Position numbers and translations under genes: made by a program. A stretch of DNA of 64,000 bases from Deltaproteobacteria bacterium Ga0077539 (GTDB lineage Bacteria; Myxococcota_A; Polyangia; Polyangiales; Ga0077539), in contig LNEO01000131.1 in the NCBI GenBank assembly GCA_001465015.1, positions 1 to 64,000 of the forward strand, in the 5' to 3' direction. The notes under the pieces were generated by a model. The model was not told the DNA's origin. It ran no database searches and saw only the letters and a program-made list of their open reading frames with translations. Positions 28,595 through 36,997 of this stretch are shown here, piece after piece; the stretch's first letter is position 1, and the number at the start of each line of letters is the position of its first letter.

Positions 28595-30820
28595 TCACTC
28601 GGGGCGCTGCAGGTTGAACGGGTAGTTCACCGTCACGACGCCTCCGCCCTCAGGGGACGGAAACTGCCAGCGGCGAACCGCGTTCGCGATGCACGTCGAG
28701 ACCGAGGGAACCGCCACGTTGCTCTCCTGGACGGTCGAGCCCATCACGGTGCCAGTGCCGCCGATGATGAAGCGAATCACCACGCGGCCTTCGAGCGTCG
28801 GGTTCTGCGCCAGTCCCTGCTCGTGGCAGTGGGCGACCTGACCGAGGTTACGGAGCACGACGCGACGGATCGCTTCGGGCGACAGAAGACCCGTCACCTG
28901 CGGAGGAGCCGCGCGGACGGTCGGACCGCGATTGCCGCGGCCGCGGAGCCCAGAGCCCGCGCCAGAGCCGTAGCCCTGGCCGGTGCCCGTTCCCGAGCCG
29001 TGACCCATGGTGCCGTAGTTGCCGAGGCCGATCGTGCCTTCGCCCGTTCCGCCGCCGCCCCAGCCGGTGCCGGTAGCGCCGAGGCCGCCGAAGCCGAACG
29101 CGTCGCCGATGGCGTCGCCGGTCATGTTTCCGTTGGCGTTGACGTTGTCGAGACCCGACTCCGTCAGGCCACCGAACGGAGAGACGATGCCCGAAGCGCC
29201 GCCCGCCGCGCCGCCACCGGGAGCTCCGAGGGCCGCGAAGATACCGCGCTGCTGAATCGCGTCACGCGCAGCCTGCCGAGACATGTGCGGGGGCTCGCCG
29301 TTGTTGCGGATCGCGTAGCGAGCCGAGCGCGAAGGCGAGTCGCGCTTTCCCATCTTGCCTTCGGGGCCGGCGTGACGAGTGCCCTGACCGCCCTCTTGCT
29401 CGTTGTTGTTGTTGTCTTGCGGCGGAGGGGTCTCCGGCTGACGCTCTTGCTGGCGCTGGATGAACGCGCGCAGATCGTTGAGCCGATCCTCGTCGTTGCC
29501 CTGCGAGAGCAGGCCGCCGTCATCCGAGATCGCGAGGCGCATGCCGAGGATGAACCCGAAGATCAACACGAACGAAGCCGCGCCTGCACCGATCATCACT
29601 GGATCGCGCTTGCGCGCGCCGACGATCTTGCGGCCAGGAGCGACCACCTTCGCGATCACCGTCAGTCCGCCCGCTTCCATCTTGTAGCGGCCGTTCGGAC
29701 GAACGTCGATCTCGTAGCCACCACCGGGAGCAGCGCGCACCTGACCCGCGTCGACCAGCTCCTTCAGCGTCTTCTTGACGCCGTCGAGCTCGACCTCGCC
29801 CGTCGCGCCGGGCAAGAACACGAAGCGCGTTCCTCCGCCGGAGTTCTGGACGATCGTGATCTCGGACTGGTTGCCCATCATCTCGGGGCTCGCCACGAAG
29901 CGCGCAGTGTCGCCGCGCGTCTTGGTCTCCTTCGAGTCGAGCCCGATGCCGATGCCCGTTCCGATGAACGCCAGGGCCACGCCGACCATGCCGACCATGT
30001 ACCCGCGGTTGATCGCCGCGCGTGCAAGGTCAGCGGCCGTCGACGTGTCGTGCGGCTGAAAGTGCGGCTGAGCGCCGGCCATCGTGGCGCCAGCGATCAT
30101 CACCAACGCGCCCAGGCCGAGGCCCGCGCCCATCGCGATTCCCGCGGTGCCCTTCTTCGGACGCTCGCTCGCGAGCACGAAGTTCTTGGACCCATCGAGG
30201 TGCGCGACGTGAAGAATCGAGCTCTTCCAGAGGATCGAAACCTCGACCGCCTGAGAGCCCACTTCCTCCACATCGTGCGGGTTGATGTCCCCGCGCTTGA
30301 TGAGCTGGAAGATCTCTTCGCCGCCTGCGTGGCCATGGCCGGCGTCATGTCCGCCGTGTCCGTGCGACGAAGTCGCAGGAGCTCCGAACGGAGCCGCGAG
30401 CGGCGCCGCAAACGGAGCCGCGATCGCCGCAGCGGGAGGAGGCACAGAGATCGCTGGAGCCGCGACCGGCGCGGCAACCGGCGCTGCCGCCGGCTGAATC
30501 GACGCCGGATCCACAGCCTCGCCGATGGAGATCACGAGCCGCGTGTTGCCGATGCGAATCTCTTCGCCGCCGGCAAGCGCGCACTTGTTGACCTGTGAGC
30601 CGTTGACGAAAGTGCCCGACCCGAGGTCGATGAGCTGCACTTCGTCGGGCTTGGCCTCGATGACAGCGTGCATGCGAGACACGCTCTCGTCGTCGAGCCG
30701 GAGGTGGCTCTTTTGATCGCGACCGATCTTGATCACGCTCTGCGCGATCGTCTCGGTTCGGATCAGGTTGTCTCCCTGGTAGATCTGGAAGGTGATGGGA
30801 ACGACCAGCTTCTGCGTCAT
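28595..30820 (-). CDS. gltG: GltG-like FHA/TonB-like envelope protein
   Basis: A 741-residue protein of the inner membrane. Residues about 5-100 are an FHA phosphothreonine-binding domain (VIKIGRDQKSHLRLDDESVS then RMHAV, and FVNGSQVN). A Pro/Ala-rich and His-rich linker (HGHGGHDAGHGH) follows, then a small domain around VEVSILWKSSILHVAHL. Hydrophobic segments follow at about 225-250, 275-295 and 395-415 (VMIGAGAASFVLIFGFILGM). A long Gly/Asn/Pro-rich periplasmic linker leads to the C-terminal AgmX/PglI-type TonB-like domain: LRNLGQVAHCHEQGL, GRVVIRFIIGGTGTV, STCIANAVRRWQFP and VNYPFNLQRPE, with its conserved Cys pair. In Myxococcus GltG (PglI) such a protein links the cytoplasmic platform to the outer-membrane complex. 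An FHA domain at the cytoplasmic end suggests control by Ser/Thr kinases. Confidence 0.87.
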   Translation of the reverse strand: MTQKLVVPITFQIYQGDNLIRTETIAQSVIKIGRDQKSHLRLDDESVSRMHAVIEAKPDEVQLIDLGSGTFVNGSQVNKCALAGGEEIRIGNTRLVISIGEAVDPASIQPAAAPVAAPVAAPAISVPPPAAAIAAPFAAPLAAPFGAPATSSHGHGGHDAGHGHAGGEEIFQLIKRGDINPHDVEEVGSQAVEVSILWKSSILHVAHLDGSKNFVLASERPKKGTAGIAMGAGLGLGALVMIAGATMAGAQPHFQPHDTSTAADLARAAINRGYMVGMVGVALAFIGTGIGIGLDSKETKTRGDTARFVASPEMMGNQSEITIVQNSGGGTRFVFLPGATGEVELDGVKKTLKELVDAGQVRAAPGGGYEIDVRPNGRYKMEAGGLTVIAKVVAPGRKIVGARKRDPVMIGAGAASFVLIFGFILGMRLAISDDGGLLSQGNDEDRLNDLRAFIQRQQERQPETPPPQDNNNNEQEGGQGTRHAGPEGKMGKRDSPSRSARYAIRNNGEPPHMSRQAARDAIQQRGIFAALGAPGGGAAGGASGIVSPFGGLTESGLDNVNANGNMTGDAIGDAFGFGGLGATGTGWGGGGTGEGTIGLGNYGTMGHGSGTGTGQGYGSGAGSGLRGRGNRGPTVRAAPPQVTGLLSPEAIRRVVLRNLGQVAHCHEQGLAQNPTLEGRVVIRFIIGGTGTVMGSTVQESNVAVPSVSTCIANAVRRWQFPSPEGGGVVTVNYPFNLQRPE

Positions 30821-30869
30821 TGTCGTACCGTCCGGGGCTTTTTAGGCGCCCTCAGTCCTTTCCGGTGCG

Positions 30870-30890
30870 GTGACAGACCGTCTCTGTCAC
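30870..30890. promoter_or_regulatory. Perfect inverted repeat upstream of gltG
   Basis: GTGACAGA and TCTGTCAC flank the 5-base spacer CCGTC, giving a perfect 8+8 palindrome. It lies between gltG (start 30820) and the upstream small gene. No T-run follows on either strand, so an operator is more likely than a terminator. The binding protein is unknown. Confidence 0.4.
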
Positions 30891-30989
30891 TCATGCCGGG
30901 ATCCGTAGACAACAGGCCCTCGCGCAGGTTCTCGGAGGGCACGATTTTTCCAACCGACGACTTCGCCCAGGAAAATCCCAGGCGATCGC

Positions 30990-31256
30990 TCACAGATTCT
31001 CGACCGACTTGAGCATCTCGGGCACGAAGTGCTCGCGGATACGGATCAGGCTGATGCCCGGCCCGCGCCGACGAAGACGCGTGCTCTCGCCGTCGGGACG
31101 AACGAGCTGCCCCGAGACGAGCTCGTCCGTGAAGCTGAACTCTTGCGTGCGCGCCGGCTGGCTCGCCGCCGCACCGCCAGCTTGCTGCGCGTACGCAGCG
31201 CCAGCACCCGCGATCATCACCATCGCCGCCACTGCGGCCAGGACAGACTTCTTCAT
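30990..31256 (-). CDS. Small exported protein, GltF-like by position
   Basis: An 88-residue protein with a clear Sec signal peptide (VLAAVAAMVMIAGAGAAYAQQ; cleavage after AYA is likely). The mature 60 residues contain FTDELVSGQLVRPDG and a C-terminal charged amphipathic helix (IRIREHFVPEMLKSVENL). GGAGG sits 7 bases before the ATG. It lies between the GltE-like lipoprotein and gltG, where gltF stands in the remembered Myxococcus order. No enzymatic motif is present. A structural role in the periplasmic part of the machine is inference. Confidence 0.75.
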   Translation of the reverse strand: MKKSVLAAVAAMVMIAGAGAAYAQQAGGAAASQPARTQEFSFTDELVSGQLVRPDGESTRLRRRGPGISLIRIREHFVPEMLKSVENL

Positions 31257-31286
31257 CGGGAGACCTCCGTTTTCGACGTCACTACA

Positions 31287-31316
31287 AAGTTACTGGCCAC
31301 GACCGACCTGAGTCAA
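31287..31316 (-). promoter_or_regulatory. Weak candidate promoter before the small GltF-like gene
   Basis: TTGACT (31311-31316) matches the -35 consensus at five of six positions, but TAACTT (31287-31292), 18 bases on, matches the -10 at only three. It lies in the 72-base gap between the GltE-like gene and the small gene. Confidence 0.25.
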
Positions 31317-31328
31317 CCGGCGTTTCGC

Positions 31329-32780
31329 TCAACCGCCACCGCCGCCGGTCGCCGCAGCGCCCGCGTCGGCTCCGCCCGAAGCCGGCGCAGCACCCGCGTC
31401 GGCCGCGGGAGTTCCAGTCCCAGCGGCGTTGTTGGCCGCGTTCATGGCCGCAGCCGCTTCGAGCGCCGTAATCGCCTGGCGCATGTTGTTGATGTGGCGT
31501 GTCGTACGAGACAGCTCGTTCGCGTAGCGCCCTGGATTGCCGCTCGTGTTCGCCTTCTGCTGAAACTGCTCGAACAATCCGATCGCGCGACGCAGATCGT
31601 CTGGCTGGTTGCCCATGTAGCTCATGTTCAAGAGCGCCAGGTTGTAGAAGGCGTCCGGGCGATTGCCGTCCAGCGTCCGCGCGCGCTCGTACTCGGCCTG
31701 CGCAGGCGCCGTCTGGCCGAGGCCGCGAAGCGCGACGCCGAGCCCGATGTGCGCGTCGTAGTCGTTGGGGCGAAGCTCGACCGCGCGAGCAAACGCACCG
31801 CGAGCCTCTTCGTACCCTCGGAAGTTGAGGTTGATCGTCCCGTAGTTGACGAAGGCCTCGAACAAGTTCGGGTTGAGCGTCGAGGCGCGGCGGAAGTTCT
31901 CGAGCGCGCGAATGATCTGCCCGATCTTGATGTTGACCAGACCCCACGTGTTGTAGACGTCCGCCACGTACGAGCGGATCTCCGCGGGAATCTCGCTCGC
32001 GTTCGACGTCGCCACCTGAATGGCCTGCGAGCACACGATGCCCGCGAGAAACAACCGCTGCGAACGAGGGTCGTCGCCAGCGTCCTGCAGGTACACCAGC
32101 GCGAGCTGGTTGAGCGCAGGAAGGTGGCGGTCGTCACGCGCGAGCGCCTGACGAATGTAGTTAACCGCTTGCTGCCGATCGCCTGGATCGCTGCCGACCC
32201 CCGGTCGATTGCGCTCGCGGAGGATCGCCGCGGCGTTGGTGTACGCCTCGACGCAGTTCGCGTCGTCGGTGATCGCCCGCTGAAACGTGCTGAGCGCTGG
32301 CTCGGTCTGCCCCGCGCGCGCTTGGATCACTCCGAGCTGCGTCTGCGCGCGGCAGTACTTGTTGCCGCGCGCCGCGCGGATCGACCGCTCGAGCGCCTCG
32401 CGCACCCGATCACGCATGCTGCAGCGCTCGAACGCCATCGCGCGGTTGAACCACGCTTCGGGAAACGCCCCGTTCGGCTGCGCGTTGGCAGCAGTCTCGA
32501 ACATGCCTGCGACTTCGTTGCAGGCACCCTCGTTCCAGTCGCCGCGGCCGTTGTTGGCCTCGTCGTGCTGGCGAAACGCGGCGGTCCCGCGCTCGAAGTG
32601 TTGGTTTGCCGTGGCGCTCACGGCCTGACCGCTCGCGTTGGTGATGATCTGGCCGCCCGAGCCGCGGGCCGCGTTGGCCGCGGTGACCGTCCCACCGGAC
32701 GCGCCGCCGCCACCGCCGCCGCACGCGACCAACATCAGGCCCACACCGACCGAGAGAACCTTGGAGCTCTTGAAGTTCAT
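31329..32780 (-). CDS. gltE: TPR-repeat lipoprotein, GltE/AglT-like
   Basis: A 483-residue lipoprotein. The signal peptide ends in GLMLVACGGGG, so the Cys is lipidated and followed by a Gly-rich linker. The mature part has about eight TPR-type repeats (PEAWFNRAMAFERC, LPALNQLALVYLQDAG, FVNYGTINLNFRGYEEARG, AHIGLGVALRGLG, AFYNLALLNMSYMG). It ends in an Ala/Gly-rich tail. The length, lipobox, TPR architecture and place between the GltD-like and GltF-like genes match AglT/GltE of Myxococcus, an outer-membrane lipoprotein on the periplasmic side of the gliding complex. It follows the GltD-like gene by 46 bases, so it is on the same transcript. A weak AAGGGA is seen upstream of the ATG. Confidence 0.8.
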   Translation of the reverse strand: MNFKSSKVLSVGVGLMLVACGGGGGGASGGTVTAANAARGSGGQIITNASGQAVSATANQHFERGTAAFRQHDEANNGRGDWNEGACNEVAGMFETAANAQPNGAFPEAWFNRAMAFERCSMRDRVREALERSIRAARGNKYCRAQTQLGVIQARAGQTEPALSTFQRAITDDANCVEAYTNAAAILRERNRPGVGSDPGDRQQAVNYIRQALARDDRHLPALNQLALVYLQDAGDDPRSQRLFLAGIVCSQAIQVATSNASEIPAEIRSYVADVYNTWGLVNIKIGQIIRALENFRRASTLNPNLFEAFVNYGTINLNFRGYEEARGAFARAVELRPNDYDAHIGLGVALRGLGQTAPAQAEYERARTLDGNRPDAFYNLALLNMSYMGNQPDDLRRAIGLFEQFQQKANTSGNPGRYANELSRTTRHINNMRQAITALEAAAAMNAANNAAGTGTPAADAGAAPASGGADAGAAATGGGGG

Positions 32781-32826
32781 CGTCCGAACATCCCTTGGGT
32801 TGTGTTCTTCCGTTGATTAGATGGGC

Positions 32827-35800
32827 TCAGCGCCCACCGCCCGCGGCCGCACCGCCGGTTGCGGGGGCCTGCGTATCCGGCGCGCCGCTCTCGCCCGACT
32901 CGTCCTCGGCCTGCATCGTGAACACCACGCGGGCGTTCGAGGCGCGAGAGAAGAGCAGGTTCGGCTGCGTGCGGATCTCCTCGGTGAGGGGGAAGTTGAC
33001 GCGGTCGATCTCGTTGAGGTTGCGCTCGCAGAGCTGCGACCACTCGTTGAACCAACGCACCGACGTAGCGCGCGTGATGCACGCCTGGTAGCCGCGCTTG
33101 GCGAGGTCGACGAGCGGCTGGGTGCGCTCGTCGATCATCGCGCCGTACTCCGCGCGAAGCGTTTCGTACGGCTCGCCCTGGCGCTGCCAATCGGGCGGCA
33201 TGGGCGCCTGACGAATGATGCGCGCGAACTGATAGAACATGTCCGCGAGGCGCGCGGCTGCCGCGATCTCCCAGTTGGGGACGTGCATCGCGATCACCTG
33301 CTGGAACTGCTGCGTCGCCTCGGACTCGAGGTTCGTGCGCTGCTGCGTGATGTACGGCGTCAGCGTCGTGCGCGTCCACGTGTCGAACGCTCCGCGGGTG
33401 TTGCCTCCGCGGAAGTTCGGCGGACGGCGCGACATGAAGCGCTGATACACGAAGTCGGCGAGCCAGAAGCGAGCTTCGGCCGCAGAGTCCTTCGTGCGTT
33501 CGATCGCCTCGGCGATCGCTGCGTCGCCCGCGCTCGTGAGCTGCTCGCGGATGCGGGTCTCACCAGCGGTGCGCCCATCGCCTGCGCGAGAGCCGTCGGC
33601 GTTGGTGGCAACCTCACCCCACGCCGCCACGGCGGCGCGGAAGTAGAGCTGCGCGTTGGTGTTGTCCTCGATCTTGAGGTAGCCGCGGCCGAGCGCCACG
33701 TTGCCCTGGATCTGCTGATCGAGCGTTCCCTGGCGGGCGTAGCGGTTGACGAACTGCGTGTAGTGCCGGATGACGTCCCGCCACGCGCCGCGAGAGCGGT
33801 CGCGCCGGTCGTCCGCCGACAGCGTCTGATCGCGCGCGAAGCGCTCGGCGCGGTCCTGGTAGATCTGCCCGATCGAGAACACGACGGACGCGGCCTGACG
33901 GCGGAAGCGCTCTTCGGTTCCGAAGTACCGAGCGAACTTCTGCGCGTTGTCGAGCGCCTTCTGCTCTTCGCCGAGGCCGATGCGGAAGATCGTCGCCTGA
34001 CGGAGAGCGTCTGCTGCGTGCTGCAGCGCGTCCGAGTCCGCCTGCGTCGCGACGGCGCGGTTGGCGTAGACGTACTCAGCGTAGCGTTCGTAGTAGTCCG
34101 CGGCGCGACCGAACACCTGAATGGCGTGGTAGTTGCCGCCGAGGCGGTAGAGCGCGCGCTGCGCCCAGGGCGAGTTGCGCGGGAGGAAGATCGACACGAG
34201 CGAGTCGCGAACGCGCATCGCGCGGCCGAGCATGTTCGCAGAGTCGAACATGATCGCGGCGTTGTAGAGCATCTCGTCTGCGCGCGCGTCCTCACGCGCG
34301 CGGCACTCGGGGTGATCGCGGACGATCACGACGTACGCGCGACCCGCCTCTTCGAAGCGGCGCGAGGTGCCGAGAGACTCAGCCTTCTTGCGAAGGATCT
34401 GGCAGCCGAGGAGGTCCATACGGCCGCAGAACTCTTCGTGCTGCGCGCGAGCAGAGGCGCTGCAGAAGCGCTCCTTGATCGCGGGCAGGTCGCGCTCCAT
34501 CGAGTCGAAGCAAGCGGGGCGCGACGGCGTCCAGCGCTGACCCATGACCACGAGCGTGTCGAGGTAGAGGTCCGCGGCGATCTCGCGAAGGTTCTCGGGG
34601 TCCGCCGCCTCGCGCGACGGATCGTCGTTCGCGGGCAGCGCGATGTCGCGGAACATCGTCGAGGCCTCTTCGAACTTGTTCGCCGCGTAGTAGAGGTACG
34701 CGCGGCGGTACTTGATCGTCAGCACGATCTGGCGCGGATCGTCCTCGCCCTCGGGAACCGGCGGGCGGTTGGCGCCCTGCGCCCGCATCGCGGCGCTCGC
34801 GTAGCACACGTAGCGCGTAAACGCGCCGAACATGCCCGTCTCCTGCCGGTTGAAGTCACGCGGCGCAAAGCGCGTCACGTTCTCTTCTGGCGCCGGCTGG
34901 CGCGCGCCCGCGCCGGTGCGCGCCGTCGCACGCGCCGGCCTCTGGCGCGACTGCGTGGCGAGCTCGCGCGTGAACTGGTCGTTGTAGCAGAGCACCGCCT
35001 TGTACGCGGCGTCCTCGGTGTACTCACCAGTCGGGTTCATCTCGACGACGCGGTCGTACGCAGGGCCACAATCCGCGAAGTTGCCCTGATCGCGGAGGAT
35101 GTCCGCGGCGTAGTACGCGATGCGATAGCGCGTCGGCCAGTCGCGTCGGTCGTAGTCGGGGAAGGTCACCTGATCGAGGTCCGTGAACTTCTCGAGGATC
35201 AGGTTGTAGAGCTGCGCGGCGCGAGCCATCGTCTGCGGGTCGCGCGTTCCGCGGGTCTGCACCTGGCCTTCGGCCGAGCGGCCGATGGCCTCGAGGTGCC
35301 AGTGCGAGGCGACGTCGTAGGTGACGCGCGCCGTCGCGTCGCGGCAGGAGTTCTTCGCGTCTTGCGAGCGGCGCGAGGTGGCGGCGCGGTACTGGTCGTA
35401 CACGTCCACCAGGCGCGTGAGCTCGCGCATCATGTTGTCGCGCTGGTTCATCGCGACGTAGGCCTTCGCGACTTGTCCCTGCCAGTGGCAGAACCGGTCG
35501 TTGTCCGCGCGCTGCGACTGCAGCTCGTGAAACACCGCGATGGAGTTCGGCCACTGACCGTTGTCCTGGTAGAGCTCGCCGAGCTTCTCGAGCATGGCGA
35601 ACGCGCCGTTCTCGTCCGCTGCGTAGCGGCGGAAGGTGTTGAGCGCCTGCCCTGTGTTGAGCGGACGCGCCGAGCCGTAGACCGCGCCGTACGCGGACAC
35701 GAGCTCGTTGCGCGCCGACACGAGCAGCGGCTGAACGCTGCGGTTGTCAGGCTGCGAGCGGCCGAAGTCGATGACGTTGAAGAACTGCTGGAGCGACTGC

Positions 35801-36813
35801 TCGAAGCGCTGTCGATTGAACTCGACCCACGCCATCTTGTACATCGCGTACCCGCGGACGTTGTTCTCCGGCGTGTTGACCGCGATCACCTGCGTGTAGA
35901 ACTGGCCCGCGCTGTCCATGTCGCCCTGCTCGAAGAAGAACTCGGCGAACGACAGGTACGCGTTGGGCACGTACTGCGACTGCGGGAAGCGTTGGATCAA
36001 GAGCAGGTAGATCTGCCTCGCGCGATCCATGTTTCGCCCTTCTTGATAGGCGAAGGCGAGGTAGAAGAGCACCGCGTCCATGCGGTTGTAGTTGGCGTGG
36101 TCCGCGACGAGCGTCTCGAACACGCGCGTCAGCTGCTCGCGCTGCTGACGAGCCTCCGTGAAGAACTGCTGCTGCTGGCGCTGCAGCGCCTGCACCTGCT
36201 GCTGGTTGCGCGCCTGGGTCGCGCGGAAGATCTCTTCATTGAGGTCCTGCCCACGCCCGTTGAGCGTGCTCGAGAGCTCCTGAAGGTTCTCAGCGAGGCG
36301 CATCAGCGTGTTCGGTCGATTGCCGTCGTTGCGGTTCATCGAGCGAGCGAGCTGCGCGGTGAGCTGAATTTCGCGGCGCAGAAGGTCCTCAGCCTGACGC
36401 TGAAGGCCCTGCCTGCGGAGCATCGTGCGCGAGTCGAGCTGGAAGAGGTCGTTTTGCCCCTTCGTCTTCGCGCCCTTCGCCTTGCCGCGGTCGCTGAGGT
36501 CCGCGCGCGCTGCCGCGGGCGGAGCCGTCGAGCCACGCGCGCCCATGCGCCCGGAGGCGTTGGGGCATGCCATCGCAGCGTTGCGCCGATCATCCGGCAC
36601 ACAGACGTTTGCGGGAACCGCGCTGACGCCTGGCGTCGGCGTCGCCGCCGCATCGCTCGCCGCTGCTCCGGCATCTCCGCTCGTGCTCGCTGCGGCGTTT
36701 CCGCTCGGCCGCGCGCCACCCGTGTTGCGCTGCTGCGCGACTGCGAGGGGCGCCATCGTGACGATCAGCGCCACGAGCAGCCACGGTGCCTTGGTCCACC
36801 AAGCCCTGCTCAT
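32827..36813 (-). CDS. Large periplasmic TPR protein, GltD/AgmU-like
   Basis: A 1,328-residue exported protein. The start ATG 36813 is fixed by a strong AGGAGGA placed 5-6 bases upstream; the in-frame ATG at 36867 lacks one. The signal peptide is APWLLVALIVTMAPLAVAQQ. A low-complexity Ala/Ser/Gly segment follows (to about residue 100), then a Gln-rich coiled coil (about 160-230), then a long series of TPR-like repeats (for example VLFYLAFAYQEGRNMDRARQ, YVPNAYLSFAEFFFEQGDMD, YAMYKMAWVEFNRQRFEQSL). The C-terminus is Gly/Ala-rich. Size, export, TPR content and place before gltE match AgmU/GltD, which interacts with AglZ, AgmK and AgmX in Myxococcus. A GltD identity is from remembered gene order. 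Confidence 0.77.
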   Translation of the reverse strand: MSRAWWTKAPWLLVALIVTMAPLAVAQQRNTGGARPSGNAAASTSGDAGAAASDAAATPTPGVSAVPANVCVPDDRRNAAMACPNASGRMGARGSTAPPAAARADLSDRGKAKGAKTKGQNDLFQLDSRTMLRRQGLQRQAEDLLRREIQLTAQLARSMNRNDGNRPNTLMRLAENLQELSSTLNGRGQDLNEEIFRATQARNQQQVQALQRQQQQFFTEARQQREQLTRVFETLVADHANYNRMDAVLFYLAFAYQEGRNMDRARQIYLLLIQRFPQSQYVPNAYLSFAEFFFEQGDMDSAGQFYTQVIAVNTPENNVRGYAMYKMAWVEFNRQRFEQSLQQFFNVIDFGRSQPDNRSVQPLLVSARNELVSAYGAVYGSARPLNTGQALNTFRRYAADENGAFAMLEKLGELYQDNGQWPNSIAVFHELQSQRADNDRFCHWQGQVAKAYVAMNQRDNMMRELTRLVDVYDQYRAATSRRSQDAKNSCRDATARVTYDVASHWHLEAIGRSAEGQVQTRGTRDPQTMARAAQLYNLILEKFTDLDQVTFPDYDRRDWPTRYRIAYYAADILRDQGNFADCGPAYDRVVEMNPTGEYTEDAAYKAVLCYNDQFTRELATQSRQRPARATARTGAGARQPAPEENVTRFAPRDFNRQETGMFGAFTRYVCYASAAMRAQGANRPPVPEGEDDPRQIVLTIKYRRAYLYYAANKFEEASTMFRDIALPANDDPSREAADPENLREIAADLYLDTLVVMGQRWTPSRPACFDSMERDLPAIKERFCSASARAQHEEFCGRMDLLGCQILRKKAESLGTSRRFEEAGRAYVVIVRDHPECRAREDARADEMLYNAAIMFDSANMLGRAMRVRDSLVSIFLPRNSPWAQRALYRLGGNYHAIQVFGRAADYYERYAEYVYANRAVATQADSDALQHAADALRQATIFRIGLGEEQKALDNAQKFARYFGTEERFRRQAASVVFSIGQIYQDRAERFARDQTLSADDRRDRSRGAWRDVIRHYTQFVNRYARQGTLDQQIQGNVALGRGYLKIEDNTNAQLYFRAAVAAWGEVATNADGSRAGDGRTAGETRIREQLTSAGDAAIAEAIERTKDSAAEARFWLADFVYQRFMSRRPPNFRGGNTRGAFDTWTRTTLTPYITQQRTNLESEATQQFQQVIAMHVPNWEIAAAARLADMFYQFARIIRQAPMPPDWQRQGEPYETLRAEYGAMIDERTQPLVDLAKRGYQACITRATSVRWFNEWSQLCERNLNEIDRVNFPLTEEIRTQPNLLFSRASNARVVFTMQAEDESGESGAPDTQAPATGGAAAGGGR

Positions 36814-36997
36814 CGTCTTCCTCCTGAGACCGGCGCCGAGCGACGATCGCTCGACCCGGGAGTGCACTTCGATCGAATCGCGTTGAATCCACCCCGGCGC
36901 GCGTCTCGATCAGCGACCTCGCTGAAGCTCGCGGCGCGCGCCGGCGAAACCATTCTCGTTTGCAAGCAAAGCTGCGGCGGACGCCGCGGTGGGACGC

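Noticed and set aside
36813-36997. GC-rich hairpin near 36973-36988 as a terminator between GltC- and GltD-like genes
   Set aside because: The loop is too short and there is no T-run; read-through to the next gene is more likely.
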